Positions 1 through 8,514 of a DNA stretch of 64,000 nucleotides are shown piece after piece (position 1 is the first letter of the stretch; the number at the start of each line of letters is the position of its first letter). Made by a program: the position numbers and the translations under genes. The DNA is from Pseudarthrobacter sp. NamE5 (lineage in GTDB: Bacteria > Actinomycetota > Actinomycetes > Actinomycetales > Micrococcaceae), in contig NZ_VAHO01000004.1 of NCBI RefSeq assembly GCF_005796225.1, forward strand, positions 1-64,000, written 5' to 3'. The notes below the pieces were generated by a model. The model saw only the letters and a program-made list of their open reading frames with translations. It was not told where the DNA came from and did not search any database.

Positions 1-60
1 CATCATTTGCTTCATATCTGGTCGAACCAGGCACAAGTCGCGGCGTGAGCCTGCCCGTGA

Positions 61-88
61 TTGTCGGTGCACCCTCGTAGTCTAAATA
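61..88 (+). promoter_or_regulatory. Putative promoter of the M4 peptidase gene
   Basis: TTGTCG (61-66) and TAAATA (83-88) are separated by 16 bp, which places the start of transcription near 95. A GAGGGGG ribosome-binding site follows at 98-104 and the GTG start lies at 111. The match is moderate and no transcript data support it. Confidence 0.45.
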
Positions 89-110
89 CACCAAGTTGAG
101 GGGGTACGCC

Positions 111-1163
111 GTGCACGTTCCGTTCTGTTCGATAGTTCCGCCATACCTGCTGAGGCGCCTGGCCAAACAGGGTGCACCGGAGTTTTCTTCGGCGGCCAGG
201 GCAGCCCGGGAAGCTTTAGGCCACGTTGAGTCTTTCCATTCGGCACGGTCCAAACCAGCACCGGAAGCTCCAGCCGGAATCCGCCAGGCTAAACCAGGAC
301 CAGCGAACCGGAGCATCTTCGATGCCGGCGGCGCCGAAATCCTTCCGGGCAAGCTGGTACGCAAGGAAGGCGACGCTGCTACGGGCGATCCCGCCGCTGA
401 TGAGGCGTACGAAGGACTTGGCCACACGCACAGCCTCTACGCCGACGTGTTTGGACGCAACTCCATTGACGGTGCTGGCTTGCCGCTGAACGCTACGGTG
501 CACTTCGGCAAGCTCTACGACAACGCGTTTTGGGACGGAAAGCAGATGGTCTTCGGGGACGGGGACGGCGAGGTGTTCCAGCGGTTCACCAAGTCCCTCA
601 GCGTCATTGGCCACGAACTCGCGCATGGCGTCACCCAGTATTCTGCTGCCCTGGCATACCGTAACCAGGCCGGAGCGCTCAACGAATCAATGTCCGATGT
701 TTTTGGCGCTCTCGTTGAGCAATATGTCAGGAATCAGTCCGCCGCTGACGCGAGCTGGCTGATCGGCGAAGGACTCTTCACCCCCGAGGTGCAGGGCAGC
801 GCCTTGCGCTCCATGAAGGCACCCGGAACGGCATACGACGACGACGTGCTGGGTAAGGATCCCCAGCCGGACTCGATGGATACGTACGTGAAGACCAGCG
901 CTGACAATGGTGGGGTCCACATCAACTCAGGCATCCCGAACCGCGCCTTTTACCTGGTTGCGGAATCCCTGGGCGGCAACGCCTGGGACTCTCCCGGGCG
1001 TATTTGGTATGAGACCCTCACGGGCGGCTCGTTGCCGGCCGCAGCCACCTTCCGTGTTTTCGCGCGCGCCACGGCTGCCTCCGCCGTGGAGCTCTTCGGT
1101 TCCGGGTCGCTGGAGCATGACGCAGTCCTGCAGGCGTGGGAAACTGTGAAGGTCAAGCTCTAA
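111..1163 (+). CDS. Protealysin-type M4 family metallopeptidase
   Basis: A zinc neutral protease of the thermolysin (M4) family, 350 aa. The first ~45 residues carry the protealysin-type propeptide signature PPYLL (residues 10-14) and no signal peptide, as in the protealysin subgroup that lacks a classical prepro region. HELAH (168-172) supplies two zinc ligands and the catalytic Glu; the Glu of NESMSD (residue 192) is the third ligand; GGVHINSGIPN carries the later catalytic His. All key residues are intact, so it should be active. I chose GTG at 111 because GAGGGGG sits 6 bases upstream; an in-frame TTG at 96 has no ribosome-binding site. The next gene encodes an emfourin-like inhibitor, the classic partner. 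The substrate is unknown. Confidence 0.93.
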   Translation: MHVPFCSIVPPYLLRRLAKQGAPEFSSAARAAREALGHVESFHSARSKPAPEAPAGIRQAKPGPANRSIFDAGGAEILPGKLVRKEGDAATGDPAADEAYEGLGHTHSLYADVFGRNSIDGAGLPLNATVHFGKLYDNAFWDGKQMVFGDGDGEVFQRFTKSLSVIGHELAHGVTQYSAALAYRNQAGALNESMSDVFGALVEQYVRNQSAADASWLIGEGLFTPEVQGSALRSMKAPGTAYDDDVLGKDPQPDSMDTYVKTSADNGGVHINSGIPNRAFYLVAESLGGNAWDSPGRIWYETLTGGSLPAAATFRVFARATAASAVELFGSGSLEHDAVLQAWETVKVKL

Positions 1164-1223
1164 CGGACGCCCTGCCGCCTGCTCCGTGCGGCCGGGCGGT
1201 GGAGGAAGCCCAAGGACCAGGCC

Positions 1224-1535
1224 ATGAAGATCAGTGTTGAGCGGACCGGGGGAATCGCCGGGTTGTCGCGGGTGTGGACGGTAGAGGCCCGGACAGAAAG
1301 CGCCCTTGACCGGTGGCAGCCGATTATTGAAGCATGCCCGTGGGACTCCGTACCGAGGACACCCCGTGCAGCCGCACAGGAATTTAGGGGAAGCCAGCCA
1401 GACCGATTCATTTATTCCATTCGCGCAGGCGAGCACCGCGCCGCACTGCCGGAACAGGCAGTCACCGGGCCGTGGCGGGTTCTGGTCGACAGCACCCGGG
1501 CAGCCGCGGAGAAAAGACCGCCCGGCGGCTCCTAG
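1224..1535 (+). CDS. Emfourin-like inhibitor of M4 peptidases
   Basis: A 103-aa protein that starts 60 bp after the M4 peptidase on the same strand. Its N-terminus (MKISVERTGGIAGLSRVWTV) fits the emfourin pattern MKIxVxRxGGxAGxxRxW, a small family of slow tight-binding inhibitors encoded beside protealysin-like proteases. There is no signal peptide, so it would hold the protease in check inside the cell, which fits the absence of a signal peptide on the protease itself. The last ~15 residues are rich in Arg, Pro and Gly and probably disordered. The assignment rests on the N-terminal pattern plus gene context. Confidence 0.85.
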   Translation: MKISVERTGGIAGLSRVWTVEARTESALDRWQPIIEACPWDSVPRTPRAAAQEFRGSQPDRFIYSIRAGEHRAALPEQAVTGPWRVLVDSTRAAAEKRPPGGS

Positions 1536-1579
1536 CCCCAACCACAGGACGGCCGGACCGACGGACCTCCGGATCAGAA

Positions 1580-2548
1580 CTAAACCGCTTCAGCCAGATG
1601 CCCGCGGAAGGCCCGCCGGTATGACTGGGGGCTGGTGTCCAGCACTTTGGCAAAGTGGTGCCTCAGGAGCACAGGGTGTCCAAAACCGGACTCCCTCGCG
1701 ATCTCTTCGATGTTCAGGTCGGTAGATTCAAGGAGTTCCTGGGCACGTAGTACCCGCTGCGAGTTGAGCCAGGCGGCGGGGGTTGCACCTGTTTCTGACC
1801 TGAACCTTCTCGCAAAGGTCCTGGGCGACATGTGCACCCGAGCCGCCAGTTCGTTGACCGAGTGCTCACGGTCCAGGTTCTTGACCATCCAGCGCAGCAG
1901 TTCCTCCATGGGCGCGGAACCACAGGTGGGCATGGGCCGGTCAATGAACTGTGCCTGGCCGCCGTCCCGGTGGGGCGGAACCACCATGTCCCTGGCGATT
2001 GCGGCAGCAACATGCGCCCCCAGCTCCACCCGCACCAAGTGGAGGCATGCGTCGATGCCTGCCGCGGTGCCGGCCGAAGAGATGATGTTGCCGTCCTGCA
2101 CGTAGAGGACGTTCTCATCCACCTGCACACCCGGGTACTCGGCAGCCAGCTGCCCCGAATAGTGCCAATGCGTGGTGCAGCGCCGGCCATCCAGCAAACC
2201 GGCACGGGCCAAAGCAAAAACACCGGAACAGATGGACATCACCCAGGCGCCCCTGGCATCGGCGGCGTGCAGAGCCTCAAGGACGGACTCCGGCAACCCG
2301 TCATCATGGCCGTACGGCGCCATGATCACCAGGTCCGCATCCAGAGTTGCTTCAAGCCCCAGGCTGACGTGCATCGACAGGCCCGACTTCAGCCGGACGT
2401 TTCCGGGTGAAGGCGTGCAGACGCGGAAGTCAAAGGCCGGGACACCGCTCCCCCGGCCGGACCTGTCGATGCCGAACACCTCGCACGCAGTACCGAACTC
2501 GAAGATCGAGAAGTTGGGAACCACGATCACAGCCACTGATTTCAGCAT
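1580..2548 (-). CDS. GlxA-family transcriptional regulator (DJ-1/PfpI + AraC)
   Basis: A 322-aa transcription regulator. Residues ~1-175 form a class-I glutamine-amidotransferase-like (DJ-1/PfpI) sensor domain, starting MLKSVAVIVVPNFSIFEFGT and with the nucleophile-elbow-like SICSGVFALARAG. Residues ~215-315 are an AraC/XylS double helix-turn-helix (LAARVHMSPRTFARRFR, then IEEIARESGFGHPVLLRHHF). Members control catabolic or stress genes; the ligand cannot be read here. The frame stays open upstream to 2719, but that part is the antisense of the 55-aa membrane gene and looks unlike protein, so I place the ATG at 2548. The gene is divergent from the small membrane protein gene and convergent with the emfourin gene. 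Confidence 0.9.
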   Translation of the reverse strand: MLKSVAVIVVPNFSIFEFGTACEVFGIDRSGRGSGVPAFDFRVCTPSPGNVRLKSGLSMHVSLGLEATLDADLVIMAPYGHDDGLPESVLEALHAADARGAWVMSICSGVFALARAGLLDGRRCTTHWHYSGQLAAEYPGVQVDENVLYVQDGNIISSAGTAAGIDACLHLVRVELGAHVAAAIARDMVVPPHRDGGQAQFIDRPMPTCGSAPMEELLRWMVKNLDREHSVNELAARVHMSPRTFARRFRSETGATPAAWLNSQRVLRAQELLESTDLNIEEIARESGFGHPVLLRHHFAKVLDTSPQSYRRAFRGHLAEAV

Positions 2549-2629
2549 GATTCCATTGTGGCAGGAATTTTCGCTTTTTGGGCATTTCTGCCACTTTTTC
2601 TTGTCCCACAGCAGGAGAAGCATGGAGGC

Positions 2630-2797
2630 ATGGAAATCCTCACAACCATCCTCATCGTCCTGCTCCTCCTTGTTGTCGCGGCCACCGTTTCTGCGCTCCT
2701 GCGCGACGGCCGCGGGCACACCCCTCCCATCGAGTCACACGAGGCCTGGTCCGCCCTGGACCTCCCCAGCACCAACTACACGCTCCGTATCTTCTAA
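2630..2797 (+). CDS. Small single-pass membrane protein
   Basis: A 55-aa protein. Residues 3-24 form one hydrophobic helix (ILTTILIVLLLLVVAATVSA), followed by a short polar tail ending in PSTNYTLRIF. The start ATG at 2630 has GGAGAA about 10 bp upstream; the in-frame ATG at 2558 would add a stretch lying in the divergent promoter region. It sits between the AraC-type regulator and hrpA. No function is recognised. That it is a gene rests on the clean transmembrane-plus-tail layout. Confidence 0.6.
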   Translation: MEILTTILIVLLLLVVAATVSALLRDGRGHTPPIESHEAWSALDLPSTNYTLRIF

Positions 2798-2861
2798 CCC
2801 GGCAAACAGAGGAGAGTGAACAGCTGCAGACAGTCGAAGCGGGAAGCCCGGGCTCCCGCAG

Positions 2862-2867
2862 TAGACT
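2862..2867 (+). promoter_or_regulatory. -10 element (TAGACT) next to the hrpA start
   Basis: TAGACT at 2862-2867 predicts transcription from about 2874, only ~4 nt before the ATG at 2878. There is no ribosome-binding site in front of that ATG. This suggests a leaderless or nearly leaderless mRNA. Confidence 0.5.
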
Positions 2868-2877
2868 GTCAGCAGAC

Positions 2878-5800
2878 ATGACACTTCACATCTCCTATCC
2901 CGCCGAGCTGCCGGTATCCGAGCGCCGCGAAGACCTGATGGCAGCCATTGCGGCGAACCAGGTCACCATCATCGCCGGCGAGACCGGCTCCGGTAAGACC
3001 ACCCAGATCCCCAAGATGTGCCTCGAGCTGGGCTTGGGCGAAGACGGCCTGATCGGGCACACACAGCCGCGAAGGCTTGCGGCACGCACGGTCGCAGAGC
3101 GCATCGCCGAGGAACTGGGCGTGGACATCGGCCAGGAAGTCGGCTTCCAGGTCCGGTTCACGGGCGAGGTCAGTAAATCCACCAAGGTGAAGCTGATGAC
3201 GGACGGCATCCTGCTGGCCGAAATCCAGCGCGACAAGCTGCTGCGCAGGTACAACGCCATCATCATCGACGAGGCCCACGAGCGCAGCCTCAACATCGAC
3301 TTCATCCTCGGTTACCTGAAGCGGATCCTGCCCCAGCGCCCGGACCTGAAGGTCATCATCACCTCGGCAACCATCGATCCCGAGCGCTTCGCCAACCACT
3401 TCGGCACCCCGGAAAACCCTGCGCCCATTATTGAAGTTTCCGGCCGTACCTATCCGGTGGAAATCCGCTACCGCCCGCTGACTCAACCGCGCGAGGACGA
3501 CGAAGTCCCCTCGGACGACGAGCTCGAGGAGGACCGTGACCCGCTGGACGCGGTGTGCGACGCCGTCGACGAACTGGCCAACGAGGCTCCCGGCGACATC
3601 CTGGTCTTCTTCTCCGGCGAGCGCGAGATCCGTGATGCAGCAGATGCGCTGCAGGCCCGCATCCAGGCCAACCGCAGGCTTGCCGGCACGGAAGTGCTCC
3701 CCCTGTTCGCGCGCCTAAGCCTCCAGGAACAGCACAAAGTCTTCCACCCGGGCAACAAGCGGCGGATCGTGCTCGCCACCAACGTGGCCGAAACGTCCCT
3801 CACGGTACCTGGCATCAAGTACGTCATCGACACCGGTACCGCCCGGATCTCACGGTATTCGCACCGTACCAAGGTCCAGCGCCTGCCCATCGAGCGGGTC
3901 TCCCAGGCATCCGCCAACCAGCGCTCCGGGCGCTGCGGCCGCGTGTCCGACGGTATCGCCATCCGCCTCTACTCCGAGGAGGACTTCGAGTCCCGGCCCC
4001 GGTTCACCGACCCGGAAATTCTGCGGACCAATCTCGCTGCGGTCATCCTGCAGATGACCGCGATGGGTGTTGCCCGCGGCCCCAAGGACGTGGAAGATTT
4101 CCCGTTCGTGGAGCCGCCGGAAACGCGCGCCATCAACGACGGCGTCACGCTGCTCCGCGAACTTGGCGCCCTGGCTGCCCCCAAGTCCCAGGACGGCGAA
4201 GGCAACCGGCGAAACGGCGGCGGGCTCACCGCCGTCGGACAAAAACTCGCCCAGCTCCCCGTGGACCCCCGCCTGGGCAGGATGATCGTAGAGGCCGGCA
4301 AGCGGGGCTGCGTCCGTGAGGTAATGATCCTCGCGGCGGCCCTCACCATCCAGGATCCCCGCGAACGCCCGACAGACAAGCAGCAACTTGCGGCCGAAAA
4401 GCACAACCGGTTCAAGGACGAAAACTCGGATTTCACCGGCTTCCTTAACCTGTGGAACTACCTGCAGGAAAAGCAGCAGGAACTCTCGTCGTCGGCCTTC
4501 CGCCGCTTGTGCCGCGCCGAATTCATCAACTACCTGCGGGTGCGCGAGTGGCAGGACCTTTTTGCGCAGCTGCGGCAACTGGCCAGGCCCTTGGGCATCA
4601 GCCTGGACAACAAGCGCCTTGCCGACCCCGTGGGCAACCACGACGGCATCCACATCAGCCTTTTGTCCGGGCTCCTGAGCCACATCGGCATCCTGGACGA
4701 ACGTAAGCGCGAGTACGCAGGAGCCCGCGGCAGCCGTTTCGCGATCTTCCCCGGCTCAGCCCTGTTCAAGAAGTCGCCCACGTTCGTCATGGCCGCCGAA
4801 CTTGTGGAAACCAGCAGGCTGTGGGCCAGGGTTGCGGCAAAGTTCGATCCAATCTGGGCCGAGCAGGTGGCGCCTCACCTCGTCAAGCACAGCTACAGCG
4901 AGCCGCACTGGTCCACCCGGCAGGGCGCCGTGATGGCGTACGAGAAGGTCACCCTCTACGGCGTGCCCATCATCGCGCAGCGCAGGATCAACTACGGCAG
5001 GGTAGACCCGGTGGTCGCCAGGGAACTCTTCATCCGGCATGCCCTGGTGGAAGGTGACTGGAAAACGCACCACAAGTTCTTCCACCGCAACCGCGCCCTC
5101 CTGAGCGAGGTGGAGGAACTGGAAGCCAGGATGCGCCGCCGCGATCTGCTGGTTGACGACGAGACGCTGTTCGAGTTCTACGACGCCCGGATTGGACCGG
5201 ACGTTGTCAGCGAAAGGCACTTCGACAAGTGGTGGAAGGACGCCCGGCAGAAGAACCCGGACCTCCTGGACTACGACAAATCGCTCCTCCTCAACGACGA
5301 CGCGGACGGCCTGGACGAATCCGCCTACCCCAAAACCTGGTCGCACAAGGGCTTCGAACTCCCGCTGACCTACGAGTTCCATCCGGTGGCGCCCGGTTCG
5401 CCACCCGATCCCTCCGACGGCGTAACGGCGGAAGTGCCGGTCCTGTTCCTTAATCAGCTGGATGACAAGGCCTTCCGCTGGCTAATTCCGGGCCAGCGCG
5501 TGGAACTGGTGACGGCGCTGATCAAGTCACTGCCCAAGCAGGTCCGAAAGAACTTCGTTCCCGCACCCGATGTTGCACGGCAGGCAGTAGCCGTGCTGGA
5601 AGCAGACTTTGACCCGGCAACCGACGAGCTGGAGGCGTCCCTCGAGCTGGCTCTCCGGCGCATCCGCGGGCACATCATTCCCCCCGGTTCCTGGAACTGG
5701 AACACTGTACCCCCGCACCTGCGGGTGAGTTTCAAGGTGGTGGACAGCAAGGGCAAGGTCCTGGGCGAAGGCAAGGACCTTGCCGCCCTCCAGGAGGAGC

Positions 5801-6849
5801 TGGCCCCGGCAACCCGGCGCGCCATCGCGGAGTCCCTGGGTGCCACGCCCGCTACCACCGCGCCGGCTTCCGGCAACGGCAAAAAGGCTTCCAAGGCGCG
5901 GGCGGGAACGGACGACGGCGGATCCTCCGCCGTCCGCCAGGCCGCCCATGTGCCAAACGCCGCAGCCATTGCCGGCTTCAGGGAGCAGGACGGGCTGACT
6001 GAGTGGAACTTCGGGACCCTTCCGCGGCAGGTCAGCAACATGGTCAAGGGCCACACTGTTACCGGTTATCCGGCGCTGGTGGATCAGGGTAAGTCGGTCT
6101 CCCTCCGGGTTTTCCAGACCCAGGCAGAACAGCTGGAAGCAATGCGGAGTGGTGTGATCCGCCTGCTGGCCCTGCGCGTGCCGGCCCCGGACCGCTACGT
6201 CCTGGAGCACCTGAGCAATACCGAGAAACTCACGTTCAGCCAGAACCCGCATGGCTCCGTATCCGCCTTGATTGCTGATTGCGCCCTGGCGGCCATCGAC
6301 AAGCTCACGCCTGCGGAACTGCCTTGGGACCGGGAATCCTTTGACCGCCTGTACGAGGTAGTCCGGGCCGAACTCATCGATACCGTCTTCAGCGTGACGG
6401 CGGTGGTGGAGCGGATCCTGGCCAGCACGCGGCGGATCGAGAAGGAGCTCAAGGGGACCACAAGCCTCGCCCTCATCAGCGCCCTCAATGACATCAAAAG
6501 CCAGCTCGGGCAGCTGGTGTATCCGGGTTTTGTGGCCCGAACGGGCTACGCCCAGCTCATCCAGCTCCCCCGGTACTTGGCCGGGATCGAGAAACGGCTG
6601 GAGCGGCTGCCTGGCAACGTCCAGCGCGACGCCCTGAACATGGCCGTGGTGCAGCGGCTGGAGGACGACTATGACGACGCAGTGGCGACACTGCTGCCCG
6701 GCCGCACGGCAGGCCCTGAATTAACCCAGGTGCGCTGGATGCTGGAGGAGCTCCGGGTGAGCCTCTTCGCCGTCGAACTCGGCACGGCGTATTCGGTGTC
6801 CGAGAAGCGGATCAGGGCCGTGCTGAACAAGGCGCTGGCGCCGGCCTAG
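2878..6849 (+). CDS. hrpA: ATP-dependent RNA helicase HrpA (DEAH box)
   Basis: A 1323-aa DEAH-box helicase of the usual HrpA length. Near the N-terminus are Walker A GETGSGKTT (residues ~38-46), DEAH (IIIDEAHERSLN), SAT (ITSATIDPERF) and motif VI QRSGRCGRVSDG. These are followed by the winged-helix/HA2 and OB-fold segments and the long C-terminal DUF3418 region typical of bacterial HrpA; an Ala/Lys-rich linker lies around residues 985-1020. It remodels RNA or stalled ribosomes in the cytoplasm. The open frame extends back to 2578, but only the ATG at 2878 starts the recognisable N-terminus. A strong hairpin follows the stop codon. Confidence 0.95.
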   Translation: MTLHISYPAELPVSERREDLMAAIAANQVTIIAGETGSGKTTQIPKMCLELGLGEDGLIGHTQPRRLAARTVAERIAEELGVDIGQEVGFQVRFTGEVSKSTKVKLMTDGILLAEIQRDKLLRRYNAIIIDEAHERSLNIDFILGYLKRILPQRPDLKVIITSATIDPERFANHFGTPENPAPIIEVSGRTYPVEIRYRPLTQPREDDEVPSDDELEEDRDPLDAVCDAVDELANEAPGDILVFFSGEREIRDAADALQARIQANRRLAGTEVLPLFARLSLQEQHKVFHPGNKRRIVLATNVAETSLTVPGIKYVIDTGTARISRYSHRTKVQRLPIERVSQASANQRSGRCGRVSDGIAIRLYSEEDFESRPRFTDPEILRTNLAAVILQMTAMGVARGPKDVEDFPFVEPPETRAINDGVTLLRELGALAAPKSQDGEGNRRNGGGLTAVGQKLAQLPVDPRLGRMIVEAGKRGCVREVMILAAALTIQDPRERPTDKQQLAAEKHNRFKDENSDFTGFLNLWNYLQEKQQELSSSAFRRLCRAEFINYLRVREWQDLFAQLRQLARPLGISLDNKRLADPVGNHDGIHISLLSGLLSHIGILDERKREYAGARGSRFAIFPGSALFKKSPTFVMAAELVETSRLWARVAAKFDPIWAEQVAPHLVKHSYSEPHWSTRQGAVMAYEKVTLYGVPIIAQRRINYGRVDPVVARELFIRHALVEGDWKTHHKFFHRNRALLSEVEELEARMRRRDLLVDDETLFEFYDARIGPDVVSERHFDKWWKDARQKNPDLLDYDKSLLLNDDADGLDESAYPKTWSHKGFELPLTYEFHPVAPGSPPDPSDGVTAEVPVLFLNQLDDKAFRWLIPGQRVELVTALIKSLPKQVRKNFVPAPDVARQAVAVLEADFDPATDELEASLELALRRIRGHIIPPGSWNWNTVPPHLRVSFKVVDSKGKVLGEGKDLAALQEELAPATRRAIAESLGATPATTAPASGNGKKASKARAGTDDGGSSAVRQAAHVPNAAAIAGFREQDGLTEWNFGTLPRQVSNMVKGHTVTGYPALVDQGKSVSLRVFQTQAEQLEAMRSGVIRLLALRVPAPDRYVLEHLSNTEKLTFSQNPHGSVSALIADCALAAIDKLTPAELPWDRESFDRLYEVVRAELIDTVFSVTAVVERILASTRRIEKELKGTTSLALISALNDIKSQLGQLVYPGFVARTGYAQLIQLPRYLAGIEKRLERLPGNVQRDALNMAVVQRLEDDYDDAVATLLPGRTAGPELTQVRWMLEELRVSLFAVELGTAYSVSEKRIRAVLNKALAPA

Positions 6850-6863
6850 CGGTACGGGCGCCT

Positions 6864-6891
6864 GGCCGTCCCGGCCCTCGCCGGGACGGCC
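6864..6891. terminator. Bidirectional hairpin terminator
   Basis: A perfect 12-bp GC-rich stem (6864-6875 with 6880-6891) and a 4-nt loop CCTC lie between the convergent hrpA and HIT genes. There is no clear T tract, as is common in high-GC genomes. Confidence 0.75.
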
Positions 6892-6898
6892 GCCGTCG

Positions 6899-7327
6899 TC
6901 AGCTTGCCGGAACGAACTGCCCGTACCCGGCGGCACGCAGGCCCTGGCGGAGCTTCTCCGCGTTGGCATCCAGGACCTTCGGGTCGGGGTTCTGGTCCGC
7001 GGAGGCGAAGTTGAAGTCCGCCATGCTCCTTGAGGGCCAGACGTGCACGTGGAGGTGGTTGATTTCATAGCCGGCCACAATCAGCCCGGCGCGTGGCGCG
7101 TCATAGATGTCCACCTGCACGGCGCCAATCCGCCGCGCCACTTCCATGACCTTTGCCAGCGTTTCCGGCGAAGCGTCGGTCCAGCGGTCCACTTCCTCGG
7201 TGGGAACCACCAGGGTGTGGCCATCGGCCAGCGGACCGGTGGTGAGGAACGCGGAGACGTCCGGTTCGCGCCACACAAAGCGGCCGGGAATCTCGCCGTT
7301 CAGGATCCTGGTGAAGAGCGTACTCAT
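6899..7327 (-). CDS. HIT (histidine triad) family protein
   Basis: A 142-aa nucleotide-binding hydrolase. The N-terminus (TLFTRILNGEIPGRFVWR) is HIT-like and the catalytic triad motif HLHVHVWP follows INH at about residue 91. HINT-type proteins hydrolyse purine nucleoside phosphoramidates or dinucleoside polyphosphates in the cytosol. The ATG at 7327 overlaps the stop of the upstream dehydrogenase gene by 4 bp (ATGA), so the two are translationally coupled and lie in one operon with the sulfurtransferase gene. Confidence 0.92.
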   Translation of the reverse strand: MSTLFTRILNGEIPGRFVWREPDVSAFLTTGPLADGHTLVVPTEEVDRWTDASPETLAKVMEVARRIGAVQVDIYDAPRAGLIVAGYEINHLHVHVWPSRSMADFNFASADQNPDPKVLDANAEKLRQGLRAAGYGQFVPAS

Positions 7328-8514
7328 GCGTCTGCCTCCTTGGCGGGTGCCTGCAGGGTGCTGGTATCCAGCACGAACCGGTATTTCACATCCCCTGCGA
7401 CCATGCGGTCGTAGGCATCATTGAGCTGGTGTGCGGCCACCCTTTCGACGTCCGCAGTGACGCCCTGCTCCGCGCAAAAGTCCAGCATCTCCTGGGTTTC
7501 GGCAATGCCGCCAATGAGCGAGCCCAAGTAGGCGATCCGGCGCCTGATAAGGGCACCGGGATTCACCGGCGGCATGTCCTCCGAGGGAAGGCCCAGCTGG
7601 AAGAGTGCGCCATCAACACGCAAGGTCCGGAACAGCGGGTTGAGGTCGTGAGGGGCGGCAACGGTGTCGATGATGAGGTCAATGGTCCGGTTCGCCGCTG
7701 CCATCGCCTCTTCATCCGTGGACAGGATTACCTCGTCAGCACCCAGTTCCAGGGCTGCCGCTACTTTGGGCGCGGACGTGGTAAAAACCACCACTGCAGC
7801 CCCCATTGCCTTGGCCAGCTTGACCGCCATATGTCCCAGTCCACCGAGTCCCACGACGCCCACCACGTCGCCTTCGCCGGCCCCGAAGTGGCGCAGCGGC
7901 GAGTACGTGGTGACGCCTGCGCAGAGCAGCGGCGCGACTGCGGCCGGGTCCAGGGCGTCCGGCACGCGAAGAACGTAGCGGCGGTCCACCACGACCGAGG
8001 ACGAGTAGCCGCCCTGCGTGATGACGTCACCGTTCCGGCGGTCCTTCGCGCCGTAAGTTCCGGTCATGCCTTTTTCGCAGTACTGCTCCAGGCCGTCCTG
8101 GCAGCTCTCGCATTCCCGGCACGAGTCCACGATGCAGCCTACGCCCACCCGGTCCCCCACGCTGAAGTCCGTCACTGCGGAGCCGAGGCGGCTGACGGTC
8201 CCCACGATTTCGTGGCCGGGCACCAGGGGCCAGGCCCGGCCGCCCCACTCGCCGCGGCTGGCGCGCACGTCCGAATGGCACAGTCCGCAGAATTCTATGG
8301 AAATTTCGACGTCGTCAGCCTGGGGAGTGCGCCGGGCAAGGGTCAGCGGCACCAGCCCGCTCGCAGGTGAGGTGGCGCCGTAGGCGGCAGCAAGGACGCC
8401 GCCGGAAGCGGAAGATCCGGCAGGAAGCCGTTCAGCGGCAGTTGCTTCAGCTGCAGACCCTGCCGGGGCGACCGATCGGGCAAGGGGCGGGGGTACGGGG
8501 CGTCCTGGCGTCAT
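7324..8514 (-). CDS. Zinc-dependent alcohol dehydrogenase (CAD/YahK-like)
   Basis: A 396-aa medium-chain dehydrogenase/reductase. Catalytic zinc ligands are seen in CGLCHSDV and PGHEIVGTV. The structural zinc Cys cluster is CRECESCQDGLEQYC. The nucleotide-binding motif is GLGGLGHMAVKLAKAMGA. The pattern fits the cinnamyl-alcohol-dehydrogenase/YahK group, which mostly reduces aldehydes with NADPH. The N-terminus carries ~40 extra Ala/Pro-rich residues before AAYGATSPASG; the ATG at 8514 overlaps the upstream stop by 4 bp and was kept for that reason, although a later start is possible. The substrate is unknown. Confidence 0.88.
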   Translation of the reverse strand: MTPGRPVPPPLARSVAPAGSAAEATAAERLPAGSSASGGVLAAAYGATSPASGLVPLTLARRTPQADDVEISIEFCGLCHSDVRASRGEWGGRAWPLVPGHEIVGTVSRLGSAVTDFSVGDRVGVGCIVDSCRECESCQDGLEQYCEKGMTGTYGAKDRRNGDVITQGGYSSSVVVDRRYVLRVPDALDPAAVAPLLCAGVTTYSPLRHFGAGEGDVVGVVGLGGLGHMAVKLAKAMGAAVVVFTTSAPKVAAALELGADEVILSTDEEAMAAANRTIDLIIDTVAAPHDLNPLFRTLRVDGALFQLGLPSEDMPPVNPGALIRRRIAYLGSLIGGIAETQEMLDFCAEQGVTADVERVAAHQLNDAYDRMVAGDVKYRFVLDTSTLQAPAKEADA

